Positions 37,011 through 49,096 of a stretch of DNA of 64,000 nucleotides are shown here, in pieces. The DNA comes from Thamnaconus septentrionalis (lineage: Eukaryota; Chordata; Actinopteri; Tetraodontiformes; Monacanthidae). Numbering within the stretch: the stretch's first letter is position 1; the number at the start of each line of letters is the position of its first letter. The notes beneath the pieces are model-generated. The model had not been told where the DNA came from, did no database searches, and saw only the letters and a program-made list of their open reading frames with translations. The DNA lies in contig CM020503.1 of assembly GCA_009823395.1 (NCBI GenBank), positions 4,058,501 through 4,122,500 on the forward strand, in the 5' to 3' direction. Made by a program: the position numbers and the translations under genes.

Positions 37011-37189
37011 TTCGTTAAGCGCAGCCGCTTGGCGCAGATCACGGCTCATATGCGGGATTTCCCCCCCTGCAGCTGCGGATGACGGTTTGCCAGTCGTCGG
37101 GGCCACTTCGTAAGTCTTCGCCTGTGATGCCCCCCCAGCTCAGCTAGTACACCGTGTGAGAAGAGGTCTTCACCCCCCAACCTCCGACC

Positions 37190-40100
37190 ATGGGAGGGTG
37201 TATGGGAAGATACCTGGAGAGCTGGGACGATGCGCAGAGCCGAGGATCGTCCCGAAACGGCGGTCGAGGAGGTGAGGCTGAAGTTCACGATTTCTCCTTT
37301 ATTCTGTCGAGTTACTTTGCAGAGATCACGCGAAATCATTCGGATTGTGGCGTTGAATCCACACTGTGTTGGCTTTTGCCACGATATTGCGCGCATATGC
37401 CGGTTCACCTGTTGCTCACCAAACTCACAAGGTGTCCATGCCTATTTCAATACTGCAACACCAACAGATGCATCTCGTATCACCGCGTGCGACTGGGTTC
37501 ATCTTCACTTAATCACCCTTTTTTGCCAATAACCTTGTTGTGCAGTTGGATCGCCGAGCCTGTGAGTGTGAAATCTCACTTGTTCATCTTGTCAAGTTTC
37601 AGTCTGAGTTGTTCACATTAGTTTTTCTGATGCATCATTCATGTCGTGAAGAAAACGGGGAGAGCCCGTTTTGAGCTTCCCTGAAAAGCCATAGAAGAGG
37701 AAGAAGCAGAGGCTTTGTGCTTGCCAGTAAAAGATGAGTGTGGATTGCTGTCGTAGCAGCGGTGCCATCAGAGCTGATTGTCATTTTCACATTAGGGGAG
37801 AGAGCAAAGAACACGGCTTAAGGCTTTCCATGGTGGAATGTTTTTGCTTTACTCTTCATGACTAATTTTGGCAAGAATTTGGTTGAGCAAGGTTGCATAT
37901 TGCAACTTTCCACCGGACGGTGATGCGTGTCTAGTGTTGTCTTGTTTCAGCAATTAAAAGTGGATTCACTGGCAGTGGAAGAAATGATTTGCCCGCTCTG
38001 AGTTTGATAGACAGTCATACAGTCACCGGTCGTAATCAGCAGTTACAAGTCGATTGTCCTTCTCTCTGAACATTCTGTCTGAAGCCATCAGCCCTGGGAA
38101 ATGTACCATCTAGTCTATCTGCTCTTTTTAAAGCCAACTATGATGTCTGTCATTTTTGATTGGGAGCCAGTATGTGATGATATTGTCTGTTATCTAGCTG
38201 AGAGTCTCTGATTGGCCCTTGAGTGACTGTGAAGGGAAATTGGTGCAGATGTATGTAAATGCAGTGGTGTGTCTTTGTGATGATTTTTTTAATGAACTAC
38301 TTAAATTTAAAGTCAAGTTTGTTGTGTTTGTATGGCGAGACAAAAAACAAACAAACAAACAACCAAACTGGGAGCCTCTGTTTCTTGATTTGGGAGCATT
38401 CCTTGCTTACTATGCCAGCACTTATACTGTGGTGTAACACCAGCGTGCTATTTTAAATCCAGAAGCTAGGCACATTCTGCTGGAACTACTTTCCTCACTG
38501 GTTATCTCCTCCAGTCTACACCTACATCATGTTCAAGTGCAACCAGGGCAGTAATTACCTTGCCTAGCAGTTTCAGGGCTCACACTTAATCCCACATCTC
38601 CGAGCCTCTTGGTGCGCCGGGCTCTCTTTGCCTTGCTAACGTGAGAGTCTTATTCATCAACGCATCTCGCTGTGGTTTCAATGGCGGAGAGGACGACGAA
38701 ACAGAAAGCTGTGGTTTCTGCAAATGGACAGTGGGCAAGCGGACACGGGTCCGATGATTCATTCGCTCTTAGAAGGAGAACTGAACACCTGGTGTTTACT
38801 TTCTGTCCTGCGAACATGTTTCTACTCATCCTGGTAAACATTTTCACGGTGCCGTTTTACTTTCTGGGTTTACTTTCTGCTCATGTTTCATGGCAACACA
38901 TTCAGATGACTGTTTTAGCTTTTAGATTGGATGGATTCGTAACGAGTAGTTGTGGCTGTGAATCATGGATTCAGCATCTCTCGAGTTCCGACCGCCCCTC
39001 ACAGTTCTACCCGACAGGCTGTAGATCGGGATTGAGCAAACTACGGCCCGGGGGCCAAATGCGGCCCATTAAACTTTTTCATCCGGCCCGCCAAAATAAA
39101 TGAAATGATATTAATGGTAAGTATAAGTCATGAAATAGCTGTATTTCATCAGTTTCTTCAGAGTCATTTTAATGAAAAGCTAAATACTGTTGAGCTTCAA
39201 AGACACATTTTGTTGTAACTTTGCTTTTGTTTGTTTTCAGTTGACACTACAGTACATTTTTCTATATATCCCATGATATGTTGTTTCCTCCTATGAGTTG
39301 GCTCACCAAAACACTCCATCCATCTGCTCCTGCGCCGGCCCCTCTGTCACATTTTACAACCCATTGTAGCCCACAGGACAAAAAGTTTGCCCACCCCTGC
39401 TGTAGATTGATGGTGGCTGTTGCAAACTCAGGTACAGGGTCGACCCTCCGGACCCCACCGTGTTGTGGGAAGTAGTTTGTAACTTGGATGAGTCATGCAG
39501 GTTCGACACAAAAGTGGTTCGACTTATTTCCTAAGTGTCACTTCCAGCGTATGCGCAGCATGTAGTTTTTGCGAGGTCTGCGCCCTTCATTTCCTCTCAT
39601 TATAGTCCATGGAAAGTTTCTCCAGTCCCCTCTGTTGCCGGAATGTCTCCAGTTGACATCAAGGCAGGGCATTTTTTAGCATTGACTTCAGCTTTATGCA
39701 ATAATGTCAGGAATTTAAAAAGCACCGCAGCTTTAATCCAAAATCGACATCTGACATTAATTATCTGCCTCAGAATATGTCATTTTTTTACTATAATCTA
39801 TCTCCCTTGGGCCCAACAACATTGCAGATGGATTGGCTATTTCAAATTGAAGCCATCAAAGCAGAGATTCCCCTGGCGAGGCTGCGTCTCAGGGTGATTT
39901 CCCACCCCAGTGATCGGCACCAAGAGGCTGTCTTCGATCAAAAAGGGCATGTCACGTCCTGTCCTGCTGCACTGCTGCACTGCTGCCTGGCCTCTATATT
40001 GGGATACACCCTTAAACAGGCAGCCACCCAGAGGGAAGATATCACAAACAGCCCAGGCTGTTGTACTTCCCATTCCCATTCTTTTCCCCTTTGAAATACG

Positions 40101-43100
40101 GGGTTTGTGATTGAGTTGTCGACGAGCGAGGAACATTTTTTTCCTTTTTCCTCCTGGCTGACCTCCCTCAGTAGCTAATGTCACGCAGAGGTTTAACTCC
40201 TCACCGTGTGTGCCAGCTAAAAAGCGTCTCTGCTTCTCCAGCAACCTGATGGAAATGGATCACGTCGCCTTTCGACACAACCGCTGGAAGAAAAACCGAC
40301 ACACACGATATGATATGTGCAAACACCGTGTATGAGGTGTCCTTATTTTTTATTTCCTTGCTTTGTTAATGGTGCAAACGGTCTTCCGTGCACTGTATTG
40401 TCTGCGCCTGTCACTGGAGGCGGCGCTCTGGGCAGGATGCTGCTGCTGCTCTTTGCAGTGCTGCTCCTCGTGACGCCGGCCGGCTCTGCATGTCGGGTTT
40501 TTTTTTCGGTCTGTCTGTCACCTTTTCATCCTTTCTTGTTTCTTGAGGCGGAGCGACCAAAGCGTTTCCACATGTTTGATTTCAAACTTGCAGGAACGCT
40601 GGCGGTTGAACGGACTTTCATTAACTAGTTCTTCCTCGCGACGCTTGGAATCATTGAGCTGGATGTGCTTAAGCCTTAAAGGGATGATGGGCACACAATG
40701 CACTGATGGCACAAGGTGCTCCCACTTCCTTCTGTTCTGCTCTGCTTGACGGGTAAACATTACAGCCGACAGTGTTTCAGCGTAAAATAGCTGTTTAAAT
40801 AAAGACTTTTTTAAAAGAAATCTCCTTGGATATTTATTTTTTCCAATTTTTCCTTCTTTCTAAAAAGTGAAACATCTTGCCTGTCAGTTAGATGATATCA
40901 AACCAGAATCCACCAGAAACTCAACAGAATCGATGCTATTGGCATCCATAAAAAAACAACAACAAAAAAAACAACAACTAAAAATAGTATGAAGAGAATT
41001 GCATAATCATCTGCAATTGGCTCATTTCAAATCAGATTCTGTTATTGTTGACGTTGCACCCTGATTTTCATTTTACCACTTTGTTTTTAAACTGTAGCGT
41101 TTTGAAAAAGCTACAGGAAACCCAGTCACACACAGTCTCTGTTGGCCTGGCTCAAGTTTAACAGAGCGCACTTCCTCCACCATCCATCCAGCAGCTTGAA
41201 TCACTCCGCTGCTCTTCTTGACTAATGTCTGACTTTTTAGGAGGAAAACACAAACTACTCTGAGCGCTCGTGACGGAGGGGGCACGCAAGTGGCTGTTAA
41301 GCGTCTTTAAAAGCAACATTATGTGTCACAGCTGAGCGGTTAATCCCGTAAGGGCCACCTCTGTCTCGTCTGGCCCGTGTTGTTTTGCACGGTGCCTGAC
41401 GCAGCATCAAAAAAAAGAAAGGCAAAAAAACAAAAACGTGTTTATGGCACGTCTCATTAAGCGGTGGTCGGAGATCACCTCATCACACGGCACCTGCTTT
41501 TATGAGTCCAGCTGGGTCGGAAAAAAAATGAACCACCCTGATATTGCTTCATTTGTCTGCTATGCGTTGCTTCATGCCGCTGTTTTTGTGGGCTTCAGCT
41601 GCGTTTGGAAGGAGGCCTTTGCAAGACCAACATCGTTGAGTAACAAACTTTGCAGAGCGTGTCCTGTTTCTTCAGCCACAGTCACAATGTTCTCCTCTAT
41701 CTGTGAGTAATCTTAATTATCATCGGCTCCATGTCCACACCTTCCCAAGTGATGGATCATGCTCGTTATATAGAATAGTTTGGACGATTTTTATTTAATC
41801 TTTATTCAATTATTCAGTATCAGTGCCGCCAATTATCAGCACGCGCACGAGGAGTCGGAACAAGTTGAACCCAGAGCCCAGCCCAGTCTTGTCTTGTGAA
41901 CTTCCACTACTTAAGCTAAGTGGTAGCGCGGAAGCCCTGTTGCTCTGTTCCAAGTGCTAATCTTACACCACCGCATGTCCTCCAAATTGCTCCTCCTCCG
42001 CCGCCTGCGCTATAAATAATTTGTTTGAAAGAAATGCAACCTCTTGGATGTCTGACTCGTCCTGTCGCGCTCTTCCTCGTCTTCTGTTCCAAACACGTTT
42101 GCCTGTAAATCCCTGGTTTGAACGTTTTAGCTCAACTGTATCGGGCCCAGTGGACCGAGCGCTCATCCTTATTGATTTCTTGTTTTCAACGATGAAGTAA
42201 AAGAAATAATGGTTTGCAGCGTCAGCTGTTGTGACACATGAGTCATTAATTGTCATTTCTATGGAAGCGCTTGCACCTTATTTCAACAGCGCTTGAATTC
42301 TTGGTGGGTGTGGTGTGCGTGTCCTCTGGTTGCCGGTTGACCGGTTGCTTTTTATTGAATATTGGGAACACCATGGGAATGTTCCAGTTGGAAGTGGATA
42401 TAAGCAACAGTGCCTTCATGTATTATGTAGCCTCTGTCACTGGGCTCGTCTTGGCCTTGTACGGTGACGTGTGGCACGGTGGTTGGTGCTCTCTGCCCTA
42501 CTGTAGCAGCTATTGTTAGTTAGTTTGTTTTCCAAACTGTTCTTACAAGAAATTCATCTAAAACGTTCAAAGCCCTAATAAGTCGGCGTCGGGCGACCAC
42601 GGCCTCGTCCTCGGTCTGAAGCAACTCTGCCACGTCGGACAACAAACAGAAAAACTACTGACATCTGCAGGACTGAGTTGTTCACAGAATGTGAAGCCTA
42701 AACCCTCTTGGTAAATTGAATGATGAATCAGACACTCTGTTCTGTGTCAGACAACAAACAGAAAAACTACTGACATCTGCAGGACTGAGTTGTAAAGTTT
42801 GTCTTGATCTTGATCGTGTGACATAAACACTGACGATAACTTGGATAAACATGTTTCTCAACATAAAACCTGTAAACTACATTTGAAGAACCGTTCATCT
42901 GTGTTATGATGTTATTATTGACTAAATGTTGGATATTGTGAGTTATCAATGTTGCACACCTTTTATTTATTTATATATTATTTTAAAACGAGGAAGTTTA
43001 CCAACTGCCTTTGGATAATTATGCTTTTTACCAAGTTAAGCAACTTCTTAAAACAAATAACTGTTTAGAATAGGCCAACAATTTTATTCTGCTACACCAA

Positions 43101-45787
43101 CCTTCTGCCACTTTACCAAAAAAACGGCAGAACTCTGCAACTGGCATATCCTCGACTTTACAGCATGAAATTATACCTTTGCCTGAGCTTCCTCGCTGTA
43201 AATACTATATAGGGGCCAGCAGGGCCAGAGTTTATGTTGTGGATTCTGAGCCCAACTGGAGCGTCTCTCCTCTGTCATTTTGCCCTCCTCCCGCTGCAGG
43301 ACGTAACGAGCCCCTTAAGAAAGATCGGCCCAAGTGGAAAAGCGATTATCCGATGACCGAGGGTCAGCTCCGGAGCAAGAGGGACGAGTTCTGGGACACG
43401 GCGCCGGCCTTCGAGGGACGTAAGGAGATCTGGGACGCCCTGAAGGCGGCGGCGGCGGCCCTGGAGAGCAACGACCATGAGTTGGCCCAGGCCATCGTGG
43501 ACGGAGCCAGCATCACTCTGCCGCACGGTGAGGGAGGGCGCCAGGGCGGAACCAACCTCACAAGCACAGCCATCATCCACTTTCTTTGAATTTAAAGGCC
43601 TAGTGAGGAATATTTGGAGATTTTTGAAGAAGAAACAGTGACAAGTGGTTACATTTTAGATTGCAGCATCTTTCACTTCCCCTCCCCTCCCGATCTTGCC
43701 AGTGAACTACGGTGGCCTGCACACAAACCTGGATACCTCGTCCACCTTCTTCTTCGCATACTAAGTGCGATGACAGGCAGCTGGATTGTCCACACTGGGC
43801 TTCCTTAGAAATATGGCGGTGCAAGATGGCAGCTAACTGGGAGCTTATTGCTCTATTTATATTCTTATATGTGAATAAGAACCATTCTGTGGGTAGGCAA
43901 ACCAAATAACTTTTATTGTACCGCCAGTACACACATTAATGAATGCATTTATGGGCTCTATGTTAAGCTTTTACCAATATAAAAATCTCAAATCAAGCCA
44001 AATATGACACATGGGACCTTTAATAGTCCTGTTTTGCTCTTCAGGTACTTTGACAGAATGCTACGATGAGCTGGGAAACCGCTACCATCTGCCCGTTTAC
44101 TGCCTGGCGCCCCCTGTCAACCTGATCTCAGAGCGCAGTGACGACGACCCCAGCGACAGCCCCGAACCTCCTGTAGCACCCAAGAAAGAGTTCCAGCTCA
44201 AGGTACTGGCTCCATGGGTGTGTGTGTGTGATCCCTCTCTTCCGATCTTACAGTGTTGCGGCGTGTACTGGATGGACGAACAGGAAGAAGCAATGATGGC
44301 TGTTTTCGGTCGATCACTTTTGGAAAAAAAACATCCCAAAAATGGCCATGGAAAAAGTTGTAGATGTTGGGAATGTCGGCTTTTAAAATTACAGCGCGAG
44401 GAGGAGAGATTTTTTTGCGACTCTACGTTTTATGTTTGTTTTTATTTCCTCTGGCTCAGCTCGCTTGTCTTGATTGGCTGTTTGTTCGGTGCCCGTGACG
44501 TGACGTCGCAAATCTTAAACACAGCAATGTCTCCTTCCGAGGCCTTTCTGAGCGGCCTCGGATTGGACAAAATCACTCGTAACACCCCCACATCGCAATC
44601 CAACACCATGTCATCTGCAAACAGTAGAAAATAAGGCCTCCGCTGCCCCCTCCCCCCCCCCTTTTATTTTTTTAAAGGGATTTTAAAATATATTTATTTA
44701 GAGAGAAAATGTTGGGCCTTTATTTTGCTGGTCACACAATTCAGTTCATCCATCCACCATTTTCAATACCTGCTCTGTCCTGCACTGAGGGTCTCGGGGG
44801 TCTGCTGGAGCCCCTCTGACTCGCTGTCATAGGGCAAAGGGCCACATAAAGACAAACAACCATTCACACTCACACTCACACTTGTCATCTCCAATTCAAT
44901 TCAATGATGTGATAGAAACATGATGGCATATATTAGTACAGATGGTACATATTTTTGTGGAATAAATTTATGTCATGATCGGGGGAAAAAATGTGGGTGC
45001 AGAAACTCCACTAACTGAGAAGCGCTGCAGTTGGGTGCAGCCACCTTCAGTTACCTGCTGCAAGAGGTGAAGCTAATTCTTTGATTTCCTGCCTACTTTA
45101 TGTCTGTTTCTGTGCCACTACTACCATCACTGTCATTGCTTTCACTCTTTTCATGTCATGTTGTGCCATGTGACGGTGTGCAGTGCACTGTGACTGCAGC
45201 CAATGTGCTGACGTCCTCCTAACCCCCCCCCAATCTGTCCCCGCCAGGTACGACTGTCATCGGGGAAGGACCTGCGGCTCAGCGCCAGCATGGCCGACAC
45301 CATCGGGCTGCTGAAGAAGCAGCTGCAGGCGCAGCACGACATCGACGCCGCCCACCAGCGCTGGTTCTTCTCTGGGAAGCTGCTCACCGACAAGACGCGG
45401 CTGCAGGACACCAAGATCCAGAAGGACTTTGTCATCCAGGTCATCGTCAACCCGCAGGCGTTCCAAGACCCCAAGCTGCCGTTGCCCACCACCACCACCA
45501 CCACCACCACCAACCCTAACCCTACCCCTCCCCACCACCACCACCACCACCACCACCACCACCTCGCCTGCCTCGGAGTAGTGAAGGACGTTGCAGAGGG
45601 CTGCTGCGAGGAGAACAGCTGGAACACAAAACTTTTTTTAAATTTTTTTAGCAAAAACACAAGGGAGAAACTCAGAAGTGCTGCTTCCTTTTTCTTCGAC
45701 CCTGCTGGGTTTTTCTTCATATGGAAACTCCACTCGCCCTCTGGAGCAAAGTGCACCCTGCTAGTGCGCCGCCCTCAGGCCGTGTAG
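37190..45787 (+). CDS. ubtd1: Ubiquitin domain-containing protein 1
   Basis: UBTD1 is a regulator of E2 ubiquitin-conjugating enzymes (UBE2D family) and protein turnover. Exons: 37190-37271, 43300-43527, 44045-44202, 45248-45787 as read in the assembly. The start GGGTGT context is CCGACCATGG, a strong initiation site. MGGC at the N terminus fits N-myristoylation of Gly2 with palmitoylation of Cys4. Residues 28-156 are the conserved N-terminal domain ([20 protein letters not shown], then [16 protein letters not shown], then [20 protein letters not shown]). Residues 157 to about 224 are the ubiquitin-like domain ([20 protein letters not shown], ending [10 protein letters not shown]). Beyond that the frame reads Thr8, NPNPTPP, His10 and 74 unrelated residues, 335 aa in total against 227 in human. 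The tail after the ACC repeats looks like a frame switch (see findings). LSAS..DTIG and [13 protein letters not shown] favour UBTD1 over UBTD2. Confidence 0.9.
39027..39399. mobile_element. hAT-like non-autonomous element with 8-bp target duplication (ubtd1 intron 1)
   Basis: 373 bp. The right terminus is the complement of CAGGGGTGGGCAAACT; the left is a mutated version (CGGGATTGAGCAAACT) followed by ACGGCCCGGGGGCCAAATGC. The flanks 39019-39026 and 39400-39407 are both CTGTAGAT. Confidence 0.85.
42638..42793 (+). repeat. Local direct duplication, 44-bp units 112 bp apart
   Basis: 42638-42681 and 42750-42793 are identical by eye; each contains AAAAACTACTGACATCTGCA. The segments between the copies are not similar. 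Confidence 0.85.
43596..44019. mobile_element. TTAA-family MITE, longest copy (ubtd1 intron 2)
   Basis: 424 bp flanked by TTAA on both sides (43592-43595, 44020-44023). The left terminus is mutated (AGGCCTAGTGAGGAATATTT); the right is ACACATGGGACCT. The element makes up about 80 percent of intron 2 and ends 23 bp before the acceptor AG at 44043-44044. Confidence 0.85.
44745..44890 (-). mobile_element. V-SINE tail fragment, inverted (ubtd1 intron 3)
   Basis: Complement of the V-SINE 3' part: CATCCATCCACCATTTTCAA, then ACAACCATTCACACTCACAC. The tRNA head is absent. Confidence 0.7.
45488..45563 (+). repeat. (ACC)n tract in ubtd1 coding exon
   Basis: Two ACC arrays separated by AACCCTAACCCTACCCC and TCCCC. 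The first is read as Thr8, the second as His10, so the spacer changes the repeat phase. Confidence 0.93.
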
Positions 45788-48320
45788 AGAACGTACACAT
45801 CACGCTGCAGCTCCCCCCAAACCCCCGGCTTTCTATCTGCATCGATGCCAACTAAGTGCTGATGTTGGTTCTATGGCCCGCTGGACTCTGACCTGCCCTC
45901 CCTTGTTTTTTTTTTTTTGACCCTCCACTCAGAGGAGGAGCCTGCGTAGAAACAAACTGCCCCCCACCCCCCCCCCCCCTCCTCCTTTTTATCAAGTCGA
46001 CAAAGTCAACGGAGCTTTTTTTGCACATTTGAAGATTCTGACTAAACTCTTTGTGGTAGTTTGTGTGCCTTCGACGAGACGAGATGAAAGAAAGAGGGTG
46101 GATGGCGTGAAAGACACTAGTTTCAACGCTACGCCCAGACGTCTGCGCTCTCCTAGAATCAGGACTCTCAGTGCTCGCTTAATCTAAGCTCTATCTGCTG
46201 CCTTTTGAAACAATGTGTGTTTGTCTACGTGCGAGCGTGCGTGTCCGTGTGCACAATATTACAGGCCACGTGACGCAGTTGTGATGACGTGGCTGCCCCG
46301 ATAACGAGTCTTAACTTGGGAAATGAAAGCACCTATGGCCGTGTGTGGAAAGGAAATACACGCTACAAAAATAATGGACCTAATAAGTGACTTAGCAATC
46401 GCTCAATAGACGGCCAGACCACTAGGGGGCAGCGAGGAAGCCTTCTTATACTCAGTTCAGCTGCTTTCAGACAATTTTCCACATCACGTTAATGAATGTA
46501 ACTCCAGCGCTCACGCGTCCTCGTCCTCCAAACGCGGTCCTGTAACTGGGAAAAAGGTGGAGAAAAGAACAAAACACATAATTCCTTCATGTTCTGACTG
46601 ACCTTCATCACCAGCGCACAGACTGCTGCTTGTGCCCACCGTCTGTTGGACACGGAGGAGGACTGATCAGCAATAAGGTGGAAGTAGCAGGAGCTGCTGG
46701 ATCTCAGCGCTCATTAACTCTAGGTGTGTGTGTGTGTGTGCGCGTGCGTGAGAGAGAGAGTTTTGCGGTTCGTCCTACTCGGCCTGTGAAAAGAATTCTG
46801 TCACCTTGAGGGTATTCTGGATTTGACAAACCTCTGTGACGTCACTGTGATTTCACCATTTTATCTTTTTGAGCTTCAAGTCTAAAAGAGTTCCAATCAG
46901 ACAGACTGGGAGGACTTCAAAAAAAGGCCTATCTGTTTTTTTTTTTTTAATTTTTTTTTTATTACTCTTAGCCCCACAATTTTATCATGTGTCTTGAAGT
47001 AGTTTCTCAAGCTTCTGGAATTGAGTTGAAATGATGTAAAACACTTGAGTGCAAAAAGATGAGCAGTAAAACATCATCAAACATCTGAAATGGTGCATAT
47101 CTATGTTTAGAAAGTGTAGGGGAAAAGTAAAGAAATAGCTTGAATGAGTGTCGGCTTGTTGTCAAAAAATGCAAAACTGTCTTTTTCTTCTTCATACCAC
47201 TCCCACCTACCACTGGGGAAAAGCATATTTCCTTCTTATTTATTCTTTTTTGCTTGCTCCACTATTATATTGTGATGGTTCTTCCTTCCCTTTTTATTCG
47301 ACGGATTCATGACTTACAAAGTTTGTAGGGGCTTCCCTCTCCGGTTTGAGAGCGAGCCAGAGCAGCGTCTCGCTCCATCGTATAGGAATCTCACAAATTC
47401 CCACTTTAACCACTGTCTGTTGCTTCTGTCAGATAAATACCACTGTTTTAGTAGCACTTTGAAAGCCATGTATGTAGTATCCGCTCCTGTTTCTAATTAC
47501 CTTTTTGAGTCATTGTAAATCTCTGGATTGAGATATACAACTATTTGGTGCCCATGCTGGATTAGTCTGGGACGGGCAAATACTTTCTAAAAAAAAAAAT
47601 AACTGGGGAGTTTGACCATGTGTAGTCAATAGGCTATACTTTAGTTTTGGACCAACAGGCTTAAGAAATCCCATCACCTTCAGCTGCACTTTGTTTTCAG
47701 TTTGCCTTGTCGGTCGGTTTCTCACGGGGGGCAGCCAGGCTGAGCTGCTGGCATGACTGTAGACTCTCCACGTCTCTTTCCAACAGCGTGTTAAGAATCT
47801 GAAGGTTAAACAAACAACAAAATCCACATTCTTAACATGAGTCTTGTCTGCAAGCCTGTCGCTCGAAGAGAGGACAATTGCCTTTCGCTCTGCTTCTTTC
47901 TCCCCATCTTCATGGCCCTGTCAGATTTGGGTTGCATCCCGTAATAGCTCAGGCAGTTCAAGGTTGGGAATCCAGAAGTGTGTGTGTGTGTATGTGTGTG
48001 TGTGTCTTTACTTGGTCTCCATCATCACTCCTGTCACAGTCTGCGGATGCAGTACGGTCATAGTCGGAATGAAACTATATCGAAGATTCTAGTTGAGCCA
48101 TAGCTCATCATTACAAACACAAAATGTTATATTTTAAAAACAAGAACTTTTATATATATATATATATATCTATATATTTTTTCTCTCTCTGTGTAATTTC
48201 ATTTTATCTCCTATCTTTTCCAGTTGGTTCTTTGTCAATCATTGTATGCAAACTTGAAAAAGCATTACTATTATTTTTTTTCCTCTGTACGTGCAATACA
48301 ATAAACTTTGTGTTGTTTTG
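45788..48320 (+). other. ubtd1: ubtd1 3' untranslated region (inferred)
   Basis: Non-coding sequence to AATAAA at 48300-48305, with a poly-C run near 45970, a short TG/CG run near 46722-46748 and short TG and (AT)n runs near 47980 and 48152. A 3' UTR of about 2.5 kb is plausible, but other ends are possible. Confidence 0.45.
48300..48305 (+). terminator. ubtd1: Candidate ubtd1 polyadenylation signal
   Basis: AATAAA followed by a GT/T-rich downstream element (TTTGTGTTGTTTTGTTCTTC), the expected arrangement for cleavage. Confidence 0.5.
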
Positions 48321-49065
48321 TTCTTCTGATGCGTTGACAAATTTCACAGAGCACCAGCCGCGACTGTTTTTAGAGAAATACTGACGCCTCTATCTCTTGT
48401 TGCAAGTGTTCATGTTTGCCACCTTGAAGTTTGTTGCTCGGTGCAAGCTCTCTTACTTTTTTCCACAGTCAGTATCTATACATTAAAAATGCCTACACCA
48501 CTCTCCCTTTGTCTTTGTCGTCATTGAATTCCACAGAAATTTCGCACTTGGCAGCATTTTCTTGCACCTCTTTTAAGAAGATCTGTGTTAAAAAGCCGTT
48601 TTATAAACTAAGCCTTTATGATGTCATAAAAGGCCGAGATACATTTCCCAACTTGGTGACAACACCACCAAATAGGTATTTTTCTGTATTTGTTTCTGAT
48701 GCCTCACATATCACAAATGGGAGATCAAGACGAACTTTAGTTTTAGCAAAATAGGACATGCATTAGCTAAATTAGAAATAAAAACCGTGAAACATTATAC
48801 ACACAAAAAGCAAGCAAAAGAAAACATAGGACAAGCTGTCAACAAAATAAATTATTCATTCAGTCACGTCAGTCTTCTTCTCCGCGCGCCCTGAGAGAGT
48901 TCTTTATCTCCACCACAAGATGGCGCTGTGGACTTATGAAATCATAAGTCCATGCAACCAGTGAAGTGTCCAAAATGACAGGCAGGACAATGAAATACAC
49001 ACATGCGTCATGCTATTTACAGAGCCAGACTGATATCACACCGTTTGCTGTGTGATTGTTCACTG

Positions 49066-49096
<31 letters not shown>

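Larger units (their letters stand above)
35913..37189. promoter_or_regulatory. mms19/ubtd1 head-to-head promoter interval
   Basis: 1.28 kb between the divergent start codons. CpG-rich sequence is concentrated around 36300-36860 and 37020-37190. A palindromic NRF1-type site lies 20 bp from the mms19 ATG. A (TTC)n tract sits at about 36977-37010, and a short upstream ATG frame (36828-37082) lies in the probable ubtd1 5' leader. Confidence 0.5.
37272..43299 (+). other. ubtd1: ubtd1 intron 1
   Basis: A 6 kb intron with no embedded gene. It carries a hAT-like element (39027-39399) and a local 44-bp duplication (42638-42681 and 42750-42793). The rest appears unique. Confidence 0.7.

Noticed and set aside
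36828..37082. 84-residue frame starting MLTPPANTASRP upstream of ubtd1
   Set aside because: Ends in a poly-Phe run from the (TTC)n repeat; better seen as a uORF in the leader than as a gene.
39535..40110. Overlapping frames in ubtd1 intron 1
   Set aside because: No domain-like features, no splice support, and both strands open by chance.
37190..44202. Assignment as UBTD2
   Set aside because: MGGC at the start is UBTD2-like, but the UBL sequence ([22 protein letters not shown]) and the mms19 neighbour both favour UBTD1.
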